Notes under the pieces: model-generated
The model's database searches: none
Told to the model about the DNA's origin: nothing
Seen by the model: only the letters and a program-made list of their open reading frames with translations
Program-made: the position numbers and the translations under genes
NCBI GenBank assembly: GCA_022376925.1
Contig: JAIOJX010000032.1
Location: forward strand, 176,501,479-176,565,478
Length of the DNA stretch: 64,000 nucleotides
Direction of reading: 5' to 3'
DNA from: Tragulus kanchil
Taxonomy: Eukaryota > Chordata > Mammalia > Artiodactyla > Tragulidae
Shown here: positions 23,078 through 35,216 of the stretch, piece by piece
Numbering within the stretch: position 1 is the stretch's first letter
How the letters are laid out: the number at the start of each line of letters is the position of its first letter

Positions 23078-23305
23078 GCTTGTGTGCATACATGCAAAGT
23101 TACTTCAGTTGTGTCTGACTCTTTGTGGCTTCATGGACTGTAGCCCACCAGTCTCTTCTATCCATGTGATTTTCCATGCCAGAATACAGAAGTGGGTTTC
23201 CATGCCCTCCTTAGGGGGGATCTGCTCAATCCAGGGATTAAATATGAGTCTCCTGCCTTGCATTGGCAGGTGGATTCTTTACTGGTGAGTCACTGGGGAA
23301 GCCCA
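23078..23305 (-). mobile_element. Bov-A2-type SINE with short TSD
   Basis: 'gtgtctgactctttgtggc' through 'tcactggggaagccc'. 'cccagaaag' flanks it at 23069-23077 and 23306-23314. Confidence 0.85.
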
Positions 23306-23949
23306 CCCAGAAAGATTTGGGGGAAACCAAGTCATTGGTGCCTCAAGCTCTTTACAGGGAAGGGGAACATTAAAGGTTTTTAGGCTTGACAGACTAAGCA
23401 CCCTCCCCGGACATTTTCTTTTTTCCTGGTATTATCTATCCAGAGGAGGAAGGTGGATTAAAAACAAAACAAAACAAACAAACAAACAAAAACCACACAA
23501 CAAAGATAAAATAAACACAGTTTTATTGTACACAGATTTTTGATGAGTTGCTATCTAAAACTGACTTTGCCCTAAAATCCAGTGAAGAAAGAGTTATAGT
23601 CTGACATTATCTAGGATTTGGGAACCAGTATATGAAATCCGTTACTGCAAACAGAATCACATTCTCCAGTTTTAGCAGAAAGTTTCAGCTGTTATGAATA
23701 TGTAAAAGGAAAACACAAGGAGAACACTTCAAAAACTTACAGTCTTAAGAAAGGGATCCTATAGCATTTTTGGAAAATGCATTAAAAAAGTGGGAGACAG
23801 AACAGAGAGGATGGTCAGAAAGGATGCGCAGAGAGTGCACAATAGAATCTGAAGGCTCTGCCAGTTTTGGGGACTGCCCCAAAGTATCAAACTCCATTGG
23901 TACAATGCAAGTGAAATGGGAACCTCTGACATCACCATTCTGCTCATCA
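23306..23949. other. No recognised feature
   Basis: Contains an A/C-rich simple stretch (23460-23495). Otherwise unique with no coding signal. Confidence 0.5.
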
Positions 23950-23962
23950 AAACCTTGTTCCA

Positions 23963-24237
23963 GGGCTTCCCTGGTGGTCCAGTGTAAAGACACTGCCTTG
24001 CAGTGCAAGGGGCGCCAGTTCAATTCCTGGCCTGGGAAGATCCCATGTGCCATGGAGCGGCTGGACCTATGTGTCCAACTATGGAGTCAGATCTCCGCAG
24101 CGCATGTGCCCAGAGCAGATGTTCTGCAACGAGGGCCACTGCTATGGGAGGCCCGCACAGGCCAAAGAACAAAGATGGATGGAAATAAATAAATGAACAA
24201 CCAATAGAAGTGTCCAAAAAAAAAAAATTTAAAAAGT
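23963..24237 (+). mobile_element. CHR-2-like SINE with 13-bp TSD
   Basis: 'agggcttccctggtggtcca' head and 'ttcaattcctggcctgggaa' body, with an A-run tail. 'aaaccttgttcca' (23950-23962) and 'aaaccctgttcca' (24238-24250) flank it, with one mismatch. Confidence 0.88.
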
Positions 24238-24441
24238 AAACCCTGTTCCAATTTGCACCAGGATCTGTGGCCACTCCTGGACTCTAAATGTCTTAAAAAG
24301 CAAACACCATCAATTATAACATGTTTTATTAACTTCACTCGTTCACTGGAGAAGTCCAGCCTATCTAAGCAGCTACATCAGTTGCAAATAAAGAGAGACC
24401 AGCCCAATGGAGTGCTTGTGGGGTGGGAGTGGTTCACAAGA

Positions 24442-24667
24442 GGTGTGTCTGTTAGGTGCTCAGTTGTGGACGACTCTTTGCAACCCAGTGGATTGTAGCC
24501 CACTGGGCTCCTCTACGGGATTTACCAGGGAAGAATACTAGAGTGGGTTGCCACTCCCTTCTTCAGGGGATCTTCCTAATTTAGGGGATCTTCCTAACTC
24601 AGGGACTGAACCTAGGTCTCCTGCACTTGGGGTAGACTCTTTACTGTCTGAGTCACCAGGGAAGCCC
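24442..24667 (-). mobile_element. Bov-A2-type SINE with internal duplication (copy 1)
   Basis: 'gacgactctttgcaaccca' through 'gagtcaccagggaagccc'. A unit of about 21 bp ('ggggatcttcctaa' plus spacer) is repeated inside at about 24567-24605. D8 copy at 25616-25837 has shorter G-runs. Confidence 0.87.
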
Positions 24668-25612
24668 TCACAAAAGTTACTACATATCAATACACCAAAT
24701 AACTTTCACTAAGAGTTTGCAGATCTAGCTCGGTGTTAGGTGGTCTTGCTTGGGGCTTTCTCTATATTTTGGCTTCATCCCTTTCCAGGTGTGGCATTTG
24801 CATTATCTAAATATATCCTTGCAACCATCTAATTTGATTGCCATAAGGATTAAATGGGATCCCCAGAGGCAGATGAGAGGTGTTTAATAAATAGTCACTA
24901 AGAGTGCCTGAGTGAGCTGGCTCAGACTAAGTGCTCAGAGGCAGACGCTTTACTACTGTTGTCAGATACTAAGGCATATTTGTGCCCTAGTAACGTTAAC
25001 TTGGACATCTCCAGGAAAGGTTCTAGTATAGCTAACCTCTAAGGTGCAACCTGAAATTCAAAACATCACCAGAGCTGCACTGTGTGTGAAATTGCACTGC
25101 TGCCTTTCCCGTGTCTTTTATAAAACCACACTCATTAATACCCAGCAGCCCAAACACACACAGTTTGGGAGCTGTGATACATTTTGATGATAAAAGAAAA
25201 TGCACTTATATATATAATTTTTCTCCTCTATCTCTTCTTCCTTCAGGGGAAAACTGGGAACTGAACAGAAGCTATGAAGATGAGATGGCAGTGCTTACTT
25301 TAAAAGGGCTGAAGTGACTATTAATTTTTTTCTGTTAGTTCTAACAATTGTCCAGAATGGAATTAAGAGGAACAAAATTGATTTTCTTAAATTGAAAACC
25401 CATTCAAAACGCCGAGGCTGTAATAAGATTCTGAAGCTGTTCTCTGGATTTCCCAAGAACATGTAATGTCTGGCTTTTAGGGAGACATCTTTTAAACTTG
25501 GAATGCCTTTCCAATCAACCATTCAAAGCCCAGGTGCCTCAGTTAGTGGAAACTAGATGTCACCTCCCTCAATTTTTCTTTATTACTCAGGGACCTGAAC
25601 CTAGGTTTTTTC
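24668..25612. other. Duplicated unit D8 body, no gene
   Basis: A weak MIR-like tail ('taaggattaaatgggat', 'gtttaataaatagtcac') lies at about 24785-24905. The remainder, including 75-90 codon frames on both strands, is not recognised. It recurs at about 25838-26746. Confidence 0.45.
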
Positions 25613-26746
25613 AGAGGTGTGTCTGTTAGGTGCTCAGTTGTGGACGACTCTTTGCAACCCAGTGGATTGTAGCCCACTGGGCTCCTCTACGATTTACCAG
25701 GAAGAATACTAGAGTGGGTTGCCACCCCTTCTTCAGGGATCTTCCTAATTTAGGGGATCTTCCTAACTCAGGGACTGAACCTAGGTCTCCTGCACTTGGG
25801 GTAGACTCTTTACTGTCTGAGTCACCAGGGAAGCCCTCACAAAAGTTACTACATATCAATACACCAAATAACTTTCACTAAGAGTTTGCAGATCTAGCTC
25901 GGTGTTAGGTGGTCTTGCTTGGGGCTTTCTCTATATTTTGGCTTCATCCCTTTCCAGGTGTGGCATTTGCATTATCTAAATATATCCTTGCAACCATCTA
26001 ATTTGATTGCCATAAGGATTAAATGGGATCCCCAGAGGCAGATGAGAGGTGTTTAATAAATAGTCACTAAGAGTGCCTGAGTGAGCTGGCTCAGACTAAG
26101 TGCTCAGAGGCAGACGCTTTACTACTGTTGTCAGATACTAAGGCATATTTGTGCCCTAGTAACGTTAACTTGGACATCTCCAGGAAAGGTTCTAGTATAG
26201 CTAACCTCTAAGGTGCAACCTGAAATTCAAAACATCACCAGAGCTGCACTGTGTGTGGAATTGCACTGCTGCCTTTCCCGTGTCTTTTATAAAACCACAC
26301 TCATTAATACCCAGCAGCCCAAACACACACAGTTTGGGAGCTGTGATACATTTGATGATAAAAGAAAATGCACTTATATATATAATTTTTCTCCTCTATC
26401 TCTTCTTCCTTCAGGGGAAAACTGGGAACTGAACAGAAGCTATGAAGATGAGATGGCAGTGCTCACTTTAAAAGGGCTGAAGTGACTATTAATTTTTTTC
26501 TGTTAGTTCTAACAATTGTCCAGAATGGAATTAAGAGGAACAAAATTGATTTTCTTAAATTGAAAACCCATTCAAAACGCCGAGGCTGTAATAAGATTCT
26601 GAAGCTGTTCTCTGGATTTCCCAAGAACATGTAATGTCTGGCTTTTAGGGAGACATCTTTTAAACTTGGAATGCCTTTCCAATCAACCATTCAAAGCCCA
26701 GGTGCCTCAGTTAGTGGAAACTAGATGTCACCTCCCTCAATTTTTT

Positions 26747-27280
26747 TCTTTTCTTTTCTTAACAACACCATTAACTACGCTTATTTTTCCCTCTTACAAG
26801 AGTACATTAACCTGGAATCATTGAGTGTCAAGTGAAACTTAATTATTGCTTCCAGTAACTAAGAAATCAAGGCCTGGGTGGGTTTCAGGCACAGCTGGAT
26901 CTAGACATACAAATGATGTATATTAACAATGCTGTATCTTTCTTCCTCTCTGGCTCTGACTTCCCCTATGCTGGTCTCTGCCGTAGTCAGGCTGGGCATG
27001 ACCATGGAGAACAGCAAAGGACAAGAACCTTTCTTCAGCAAAATCCCCCTGTCCAATTCTCATCAGTATGCTTTAGGTCACTTGGTTACCTTAAACATGC
27101 GTATACGGGTTTGGGCTCTGGTCCTTTCCCTGGAGATGTGATTGGATCAGTTCTATTAAGAACCTGGTATATTCAAGACAGGAGAGAATGGGGGGTGGGA
27201 TATTGGCTCTGAACAAGCAAAATGAAAGCTCCATCGAATACTTACTTCTCTACACATCTTAGATGAATTTTCTGGTGCAA
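26747..27280. other. No recognised feature
   Basis: Single-copy sequence. Two overlapping frames (26913-27212 and 26929-27141, +) show no known motif. Confidence 0.5.
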
Positions 27281-27369
27281 ACATATATATCTATATATCT
27301 ATATATGTGCACACACACATATATATATATCTTTATAGGTATACATATAGATAGATAGATAGATAGATA
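27281..27369. repeat. Compound AT-rich microsatellite
   Basis: (TATATC)-like and (CA)/(TA) tracts end in (GATA)n at 27349-27369. It lies 10 bp before the first base of D9. Confidence 0.9.
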
Positions 27370-27760
27370 TCCTGAATAACTTAGTTCATGGTTGGTATTA
27401 ACCATAAATTTTTTGGTGATCACATTATATGGTGTGTATTACCGTGTCTTTGGTGCATGTCTTCTCTGTTGGAACGACATAGTGGAAGGGCACTAGTAGA
27501 GAGTTCTATGGATTCTGGAGTGAATTTTTTCATGAAAGAACTGAGAGAATCAAGCATGGAAACCAATCCACTGATGAGTGGACATACCCAACCCATTCAT
27601 TCCGTTTCTCAATGCATCTAAGACAATGCTTTAGACACAGAGAATTCTTCATGTTTGTTAAATAATTAAAGACATCAGTTAATCAATGGGAAAATTTAAA
27701 AGATAGACTATCTACCCACCTGGGGGAAAATAAAGGCTATCTTTTCAGTATGCTGTTTAA

Positions 27761-27764
27761 TGTA

Positions 27765-27801
<37 letters not shown>

Positions 27802-28013
27802 TAAGTTGTTTCAGTCATGCCTGACTCTTTATGACCCTGTTGGCCACAGCCCACCAGGCTCCTCTGTCCATGGGATTCTCCAAGCAAAAATACCAGAGTG
27901 GATAACCATTCCTTTCTCCAGGGGATCTTCCCAGCCAAGGGATCAAACCTGTGTCACCTGTACCTCCTGAATTGCAGATGGATTCTTTACCACTGGGCCA
28001 CCCGGGAAACCCA
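27761..28013 (-). mobile_element. GT microsatellite plus Bov-A2 SINE (copy 1)
   Basis: (GT)n at 27761-27801 runs straight into a minus-strand Bov-A2 ('tcatgcctgactctttatga', 'tggattctttaccactgggc'). D9 copy at 28851-29102, with a shorter GT tract. Confidence 0.88.
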
Positions 28014-28850
28014 TCCTGTTGCATCTTTCATGTAAAGTCCTATTGTTCTTAGAATATGAAAGACAGGTGGCAAATGTGCCCAAGGTTTGGTAACTTTTAA
28101 GTGTCTCCTTACTATGAAGTCATACAATGGATACTGATGATGCATGGCTGTGCCAGTCTATGATGTTATCACATGTTTTGGAAAATGCCTTAAGCTCGCA
28201 GAATGGCAAGTGAGGAAGCTCTAGGTTGGGGTGCAGTGGATCTGGCTGCACTCAAGAATTGTTTCTACCATTTAAACCCATTTTATCGCTACCTCGTGTT
28301 TCAAAGGGAAATTGTAAAACTTGTCTCAGAGTATTACTTTAAAGAGAAAGTTTATTAACATTCCTTAGATGAATGGTTCAGGATACACTGATTGAGACCC
28401 AATCTCCCAGTTTTAATTGGACTAGTCAAAAAATCTGATGATTTGTTTTAGGGCTAAATGAGACGCATGTTGTCTTAGTTCATGGTTGGTATTAACCATA
28501 AATTTTTTGGTGATCACATTATATGGTGTGTATTACCGTGTCTTTGGTGCATGTCTTCTCTGTTGGAACGACATAGTGGAAGGGCACTAGTAGAGAGTTC
28601 TATGGATTCTGGAGTGAATTTTTTCATGAACGAACTGAGAGAATCAAGCATGGAAACCAATCCACTGATGAGTGGACATACCCAACCCATTCATTCTGTT
28701 TCTCAATGCATCTAAGACAATGCTTTAGACACAGAGAATTCTTCATGTCTGTTAAATAATTAAAGACATCAGTTAATCAATGGGAAAATTTAAAAGATAT
28801 CTACCCACCTGGGGGAAAATAAAGGCTATCTTTTCAGTATGCTGTTTAAT

Positions 28851-28853
28851 GTA

Positions 28854-28884
<31 letters not shown>

Positions 28885-29102
28885 GTGTTAAGTTGTTTCA
28901 GTCATGCCTGACTCTTTATGACCCTGTTGGCCACAGCTCACCAGGCTCCTCTGTCCATGGGATTCTCCAAGCAAAAATACCAGAGTGGATAACCATTCCT
29001 TTCTCCAGGGGATCTTCCCAGCCAAGGGATCAAACCTGTGTCACCTGTACCTCCTGAATTGCAGATGGATTCTTTACCACTGGGCCACCCGGGAAACCCA
29101 TC
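28851..29102 (-). mobile_element. GT microsatellite plus Bov-A2 SINE (copy 2)
   Basis: D9 copy of 27761-28013. It differs by GT number and a c/t substitution ('cacagctcacc'). Confidence 0.88.
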
Positions 29103-30489
29103 CTGTTGCATCTTTCATGTAAAGTCCTATTGTTCTTAGAATATGAAAGACAGGTGGCAAATGTGCCCAAGGTTTGGTAACTTTTAAGTGTCTCCTTACT
29201 ATGAAGTCATACAATGGATACTGATGATGCATGGCTGTGCCAGTCTATGATGTTATCACATGTTTTGGAAAATGCCTTAAGCTCGCAGAATGGCAAGTGA
29301 GGAAGCTCTAGGTTGGGGTGCAGTGGATCTGGCTGCACTCAAGAATTGTTTCTACCATTTAAACCCATTTTATCGCTACCTCGTGTTTCAAAGGGAAATT
29401 GTAAAACTTGTCTCAGAGTATTACTTTAAAGAGAAAGTTTATTAACATTCCTTAGATGAATGGTTCAGGATACACTGATTGAGACCCAATCTCCCAGTTT
29501 TAATTGGACTAGTCAAAAAATCTGATGATTTGTTTTAGGGCTAAATGAGACGCATGTTGTAAAAATGTTCTAAAAACACACAAATCATTTAAGAAGTATT
29601 ATGGTTTCCCCTAAGCTGGTAACGAATGGGAAAGGGATGCAAATAAACACACTGTGAAGTAGATGATCGACAGCTTGAGCGAATGTTGTTTGCATTGATA
29701 AACAAAACTGAGACAAAAACAAAACAGCCCAGAGAAACTGGATAAAAGCAAAAATCTACACATGACTGAACTGAGGTCCTCCCAAATATTGTTTTCAAAT
29801 TTAAAACAAAAGCACCTTGAATTGGTCGCCTACTGAATGCAGCTAAGGATCCCAAATTAAGGCAATTCTGAGAGCTATGTGCCCACCTCTAGTAGTTCTT
29901 CTCCTTAAATTCAGACTCTTCTCATTGCCTCTGTAGTAGACCTTTAGTTTCAAGTTTCCTATGGAAGCATTTCAAAGAATTGACTCGGAAATTTGAGGTA
30001 ACAAAGTTTTTGAATGAAATAAACTAGAGTAATTTGTTAAATCACCTTGAATTTCAGTTCTCTTACCTGCAAAATGGAGCCAATCACATTACACCTGTGG
30101 TCTTCTTTCCCCAATTCCATAACCCCAGTCTAATTATGAGGAGACATCAGATCAATCAAAACTGAGCAGCTTTTTTTATTTGTGTGTTTTACAAAATACT
30201 CTTTAAAAGTGTCCAAGTTGTGACGAACAAGTAAATGTTGAAAAACTGTCGCAGATTGGAGGAGATGGAGAAAACAGGGCTATGAAATGTAATACACTTT
30301 ACTGAATGGAATCTTGAAAGAGTAAGAAGATATTTGTGGGAAAACTGGTGAAATCTGGCTAAAATCTGTGATTGAACATATAGTGGTCTAGTCATGTTAA
30401 TTTCTTAATTTTACAAACTGCACTGTGGTTATGTGAGATGGCAACATTAGAAGTGTCAGGTCCATCCTAGTCTCTTCAAATGACAATTA
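29103..30489. other. No recognised feature
   Basis: The rest of D9 copy 2 followed by single-copy A/T-rich DNA. No coding or repeat family identified. Confidence 0.5.
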
Positions 30490-30990
30490 CATTAACTTTA
30501 TGGCTGAGCAATATTCCATCACATATATTATATGTATATATATATCACGTCATCTTTATCCATTTCTCTTTTGAAGGACATTTGGATTGCTTCCATGTCC
30601 TGGCTATTATAAATAGTGCTGCATTGGGGTGAATATACACTGCTATGTATAAAACAGATAGTGATGATGAGTGCTCTGTGCTGACCAAGAGGGGATATAT
30701 ATATCTTGTTGTTTAGTTGCTAGGCTGTGTCTGACTCTTTGTGACAGCATAGACTGTAGCTCACCAGGCTCCTCTCCCCATGGGATGTCCCAGGCAAGAA
30801 TACTAAAGTGACTTGCTATTTCCTTATCCAGGGGATCTTCCTGCCCCAGGGAATGAACTTGTGTCTCCTGCACTGGCAGGTGGATTCTTTACCACTGAGC
30901 CACCAGAGAAGCCTGACATTTATATAGATGAGGCTAATTCATTTTGCTGTACAGCAAAAAGTTACAAGACACTGCAAAGCAACCAAATTC
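30490..30990. mobile_element. Probable inverted L1 fragment split by a SINE
   Basis: 30490-30637 is antisense L1 ('atttggattgcttccatgtc', 'ctattataaatagtgctgca'). 30640-30706 and 30915-30990 look sense ('gtataaaacagatagtgatg', 'ttttgctgtacagcaaaaag'). An antisense-then-sense order again suggests twin priming. The Bov-A2 at 30707-30914 inserted later. No TSD found. Confidence 0.6.
30707..30914 (-). mobile_element. Bov-A2-type SINE
   Basis: 'ttgttgtttagttgctaggc' through 'ccactgagccaccagagaag'. The D10 second copy keeps only the last ~120 bp, at 31901-32019. Confidence 0.88.
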
Positions 30991-32995
30991 CATTTTTTAA
31001 AGAGTACATAGAAATGCTGTACCATCATGTAACTCTTCTGTAAGCTTAAAATTATTTAAAATAAACTTTTAGAATTAAGGTAATGGTACTAATGAGATCT
31101 CTAACTCACAATGCTGAAGTAAGGATCCAAGGAGATAGCATACACAAATGATGTACATTTTAGGGACTCAATAAATTTCCCTTCCTCCTTGAAGGATGTG
31201 AGGTATGACTCTATTGTTGCTTTTGCCACCCTCACTCCTAGTGGAGATAATTTGCCTTCAATCTGAAAAAAGAAAAAAAGTGCAAATAATTGCTGAAGTC
31301 TGTAATTTAGACAAATGGACTGTGTTATGGCAGGGGCAAGGAGCAGAAGGAGCATTATTTCATCCATCTGAATCTTTTGAGAAAATCAAGGAAGGGAAAA
31401 AAAAAGAAGAAAGCCATTCAACATTGCTTTCTGTCTTTGGTGCCAGCTGCTGACTGCATCTGGCAAGCACAGAGCTGGAAGTCTGATCTCGGAGGTAGAA
31501 AACCCCCCAGCATGCACAGGGACACATAAGATACATTTTTCTTTCCTCACGGAGATCATTTCCTCAGTAGAGGAGAGAAGGCTTTCAGAGGTTAATCTGA
31601 AAGTAAACTGCAGAAAAATTTCCCGATGAGAGCGCCTGACCTCCTTTGCCTCCAACCTCAGTTTCTCCTACACCAAAAGCAGGGACATCACCTGTCCCAA
31701 CAAAGTGGGACGTTAGACCCATTTGCACTGAAAAGCCTACCTACAGTCTTAAAAGCCTACCTACAGTTTTAAGACCCTTAAATTCCTTCACTCTTCCTTA
31801 ACTAAGAGACCCATTGATTAATGTTCTGTATTTTCTGGACTTATCCACAGACAACATTGCAGGGTCATATGGTAGTTCTACATTTAGTTTAGCCCAGGCG
31901 AAGAATACTAAAGTGACTTGCTATTTCCTTATCCAGGGGATCTTCCTGCCCCAGGGAATGAACTTGTGTCTCCTGCACTGGCAGGTGGATTCTTTACCAC
32001 TGAGCCACCAGAGAAGCCTGACATTTATATAGATGAGGCTAATTCATTTTGCTGTACAGCAAAAAGTTACAAGACACTGCAAAGCAACCAAATTCCATTT
32101 TTTAAAGAGTACATAGAAATGCTGTACCATCATGTAACTCTTCTGTAAGCTTAAAGTTATTTAAAATAAACTTTTGGAATTAAGGTAATGGTACTAATGA
32201 GATCTCTAACTCACAATGCTGAAGTAAGGATCCAAGGAGATAGCATACACAAATGATATACTACATTTTAGGGACTCAATAAATTTCCCTTCCTCCTTGA
32301 AGGATGTGAGGTATGACTCTATTGTTGCTTTTGCCACCCTCACTCCTAGTGGAGATAATTTGCCTTCAATCTGAAAAAAAAAAAGTGCAAATAATTGCTG
32401 AAGTCTGTAATTTAGACAAATGGACTGTGTTATGGCAGGGGCAAGGAGCAGAAGGAGCATTATTTCATCCATCTGAATCTTTTGAGAAAATCAAGGAAGG
32501 GAAAAAAAAAGAAGAAAGCCATTCAACATTGCTTTCTGTCTTTGGTGCCAGCTGCTGACTGCATCTGGCAAGCACAGAGCTGGAAGTCTGATCTCGGAGG
32601 TAGAAAACCCCCCAGCATGCACAGGGACACATAAGATACATTTTTCTTTCCTCACGGAGATCATTTCCTCAGTAGAGGAGAGAAGGCTTTCAGAGGTTAA
32701 TCTGAAAGTAAACTGCAGAAAAATTTCCCGATGAGAGCGCCTGACCTCCTTTGCCTCCAACCTCAGTTTCTCCTACACCAAAAGCAGGGACATCACCTGT
32801 CCCAACAAAGTGGGACGTTAGACCCATTTGCACTGAAAAGCCTACCTACAGTCTTAAAAGCCTACCTACAGTTTTAAGACCCTTAAATTCCTTCACTCTT
32901 CCTTAACTAAGAGACCCATTGATTAATGTTCTGTATTTTCTGGACTTATCCACAGACAACATTGCAGGGTCATATGGTAGTTCTACATTTAGTTT
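30788..32995. repeat. Tandem duplication D10
   Basis: About 30788-31890 recurs at about 31893-32995 (offset 1105). The join at 31891-31900 reads 'agcccaggcg', close to the unit's own left flank ('cccaggc') with an extra base. Differences include an A/G-run near 31266 and a small insertion near 32261. Confidence 0.95.
30991..31846. other. Duplicated unit D10 body, no gene
   Basis: Contains a perfect tandem repeat of about 21 bp ('aaaagcctacctacagt' core) at 31731-31772. That repeat also occurs at about 32836 and 33914 through D10 and D11. No coding signal. Confidence 0.55.
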
Positions 32996-34789
32996 TTAAG
33001 GAATGTCTTAGTGTTTTCCAAAGTGGCTGCACAAATTTACATTCTCACCAATGGGAGACAAGGGTTCTCTTTTCTCTATACTCTCACCAACATTTGTTAT
33101 CTGTAGGCTGTTCAGTGATAGCCATTCTAATTCAAAAAAGATGCATGAACCCCAATGTTCATAGCAGCATCATTTACAATAGCCACCACACAGACGCAAC
33201 CAAAGTTTCCATCAACAGCTGAGTAGATAAAAAGACATGGTATATGTATACACATATACAGTGGCATATAAAAATATATATAATGAAATATTACCATAAA
33301 AATATAAAATACTGTCATTTGCAGAAACATAGATCGATCTAGGGATATTATTCTTAGTGAAATAAATCAGAGACAGACAAATTCTGTATGATATCACTTA
33401 GAATCTAAAAAATAATACAAATAAATGTATGTTCCAAATGGAAAGGGATTCAAAGACATAAGGGAAAAAAAAAACAAGACTGTGGTTACCAACAGGAGAG
33501 GGAAGTGGGGAGGGGCAAATTAAGGGCAGGGGATTAAAAGACAAAAATAGTATATATGTGATAGATAAGCATCAAGGATGTATTTTATAGCACTGGGGAT
33601 CATATTCATTATATTGCAATAACTTTTAATGGAGAATGCATTGTGAAAATACTAAATTCATGTTCTATATACCTGAAGCTAATAGTATAAATCAGCCATC
33701 CTTCAATAACAATATACATTTTCTTTCCTCACGGAGATCATTTCCTCAGTAGAGGAGAGAAGGCTTTCAGAGGTTAATCTGAAAGTAAACTGCAGAAAAA
33801 TTTCCCGATGAGAGCGCCTGACCTCCTTTGCCTCCAACCTCAGTTTCTCCTACACCAAAAGCAGGGACATCACCTGTCCCAACAAAGTGGGACGTTAGAC
33901 CCATTTGCACTGAAAAGCCTACCTACAGTCTTAAAAGCCTACCTACAGTTTTAAGACCCTTAAATTCCTTCACTCTTCCTTAACTAAGAGACCCATTGAT
34001 TAATGTTCTGTATTTTCTGGACTTATCCACAGACAACATTGCAGGGTCATATGGTAGTTCTACATTTAGTTTTTAAGGAATGTCTTAGTGTTTTCCAAAG
34101 TGGCTGCACAAATTTACATTCTCACCAATGGGAGACAAGGGTTCTCTTTTCTCTATACTCTCACCAACATTTGTTATCTGTAGGCTGTTCAGTGATAGCC
34201 ATTCTAATTCAAAAAAGATGCATGAACCCCAATGTTCATAGCAGCATCATTTACAATAGCCACCACACAGACGCAACCAAAGTTTCCATCAACAGCTGAG
34301 TAGATAAAAAGACATGGTATATGTATACACATCTACAGTGGCATATAAAAATATATATAATGAAATATTACCATAAAAATATAAAATACTGTCATTTGCA
34401 GAAACATAGATCGATCTAGGGATATTATTCTTAGTGAAATAAATCAGAGACAGACAAATTCTGTATGATATCACTTAGAATCTAAAAAATAATACAAATA
34501 AATGTATGTTCCAAATGGAAAGGGATTCAAAGACATAAGGGAAAAAAAAAACAAGACTGTGGTTACCAACAGGAGAGGGAAGTGGGGAGGGGCAAATTAA
34601 GGGCAGGGGATTAAAAGACAAAAATAGTATATATGTGATAGATAAGCATCAAGGATGTATTTTATAGCACTGGGGATCATATTCATTATATTGCAATAAC
34701 TTTTAATGGAGAATGCATTGTGAAAATACTAAATTCATGTTCTATATACCTGAAGCTAATAGTATAAATCAGCCATCCTTCAATAACAA
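32636..34789. repeat. Tandem duplication D11
   Basis: 32636-33713 abuts its copy at 33714-34789 (offset 1077, the shortest period). The T-run at the start differs (5 versus 4). The first 360 bp also end D10, so three copies exist (31532, 32636, 33714). The unit contains most of an inverted L1. Confidence 0.95.
32952..33713 (+). mobile_element. Inverted (twin-primed) L1 (copy 1)
   Basis: Left arm (about 32952-33131) is antisense L1 ORF2 ('gcagggtcatatggtagttc', 'aagtggctgcacaaatttac'). The right arm from about 33132 is sense ('caatgttcatagcagcatca', 'gtggcatataaaaatatat', 'acctgaagctaatagtataa'), ending at the D11 junction. A stub of the left arm also occurs at 31847-31890. No intact ORF. Confidence 0.78.
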
Positions 34790-34790
34790 T
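34029..34790 (+). mobile_element. Inverted (twin-primed) L1 (copy 2)
   Basis: D11 copy of the L1 above. It continues into its native right flank near 34790. A third copy of the last ~95 bp is at 35809-35901 (D12). No target-site duplication was found by eye. Confidence 0.78.
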
Positions 34791-34799
34791 ATATATAAA

Positions 34800-35216
34800 G
34801 AAGTAAAGAAAAGATTTTTCTCTATCAGAAAATAATTAATATAAAACCTTTGAAATACTATAAATGATAATATAAATATAACACTTAGAGATTACTAAAT
34901 ATACTAATTAAAAGAGTGTCAGAAACAATATGTAACTCTTTCCACATTATTCTTTCATATAGTGGTACACTAGAAAGAAAACAAAACAAAAAAGCTAAAG
35001 GGTGGATCTCTCAGAATGACAGAACTATCACTTAAGAATAAGTTCTATTTGTTTTGTAGGAGCCACTGCACAGGGAAGCCCATTGAGTATGGTCTGTAAA
35101 TTCTGCTCCTTCTGTTGATTTTTCTACCTTGTTTCAGTTCCATAATTCTAAACCAGAGCCTTCTACCAGTTTGTATTATTTCTCTGCTCAAAGTCAGCAC
35201 TGACATCTTGTTGCTT
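34800..35216. other. A/T-rich, no recognised feature
   Basis: Within D12; recurs at about 35912-36340 with a 12-bp insertion. Confidence 0.5.

Larger units (their letters stand above)
24439..26746. repeat. Tandem duplication D8
   Basis: 24439-25580 recurs at 25613-26746 (offset 1174 falling to 1168). The second copy is shorter in several G and T runs inside and beside the Bov-A2. The spacer 25581-25612 includes a short piece resembling the Bov-A2 internal sequence (compare 24596-24620). Confidence 0.92.
27380..29560. repeat. Tandem duplication D9
   Basis: 27380-28473 is followed immediately by its copy 28474-29560 (offset 1094), with no spacer. Differences include substitutions (for example a/c near 27537/28631 and c/t in the Bov-A2), a 5-bp indel near 27703, and GT-repeat length. 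These look more like allelic variation than pure homopolymer error. Confidence 0.96.
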
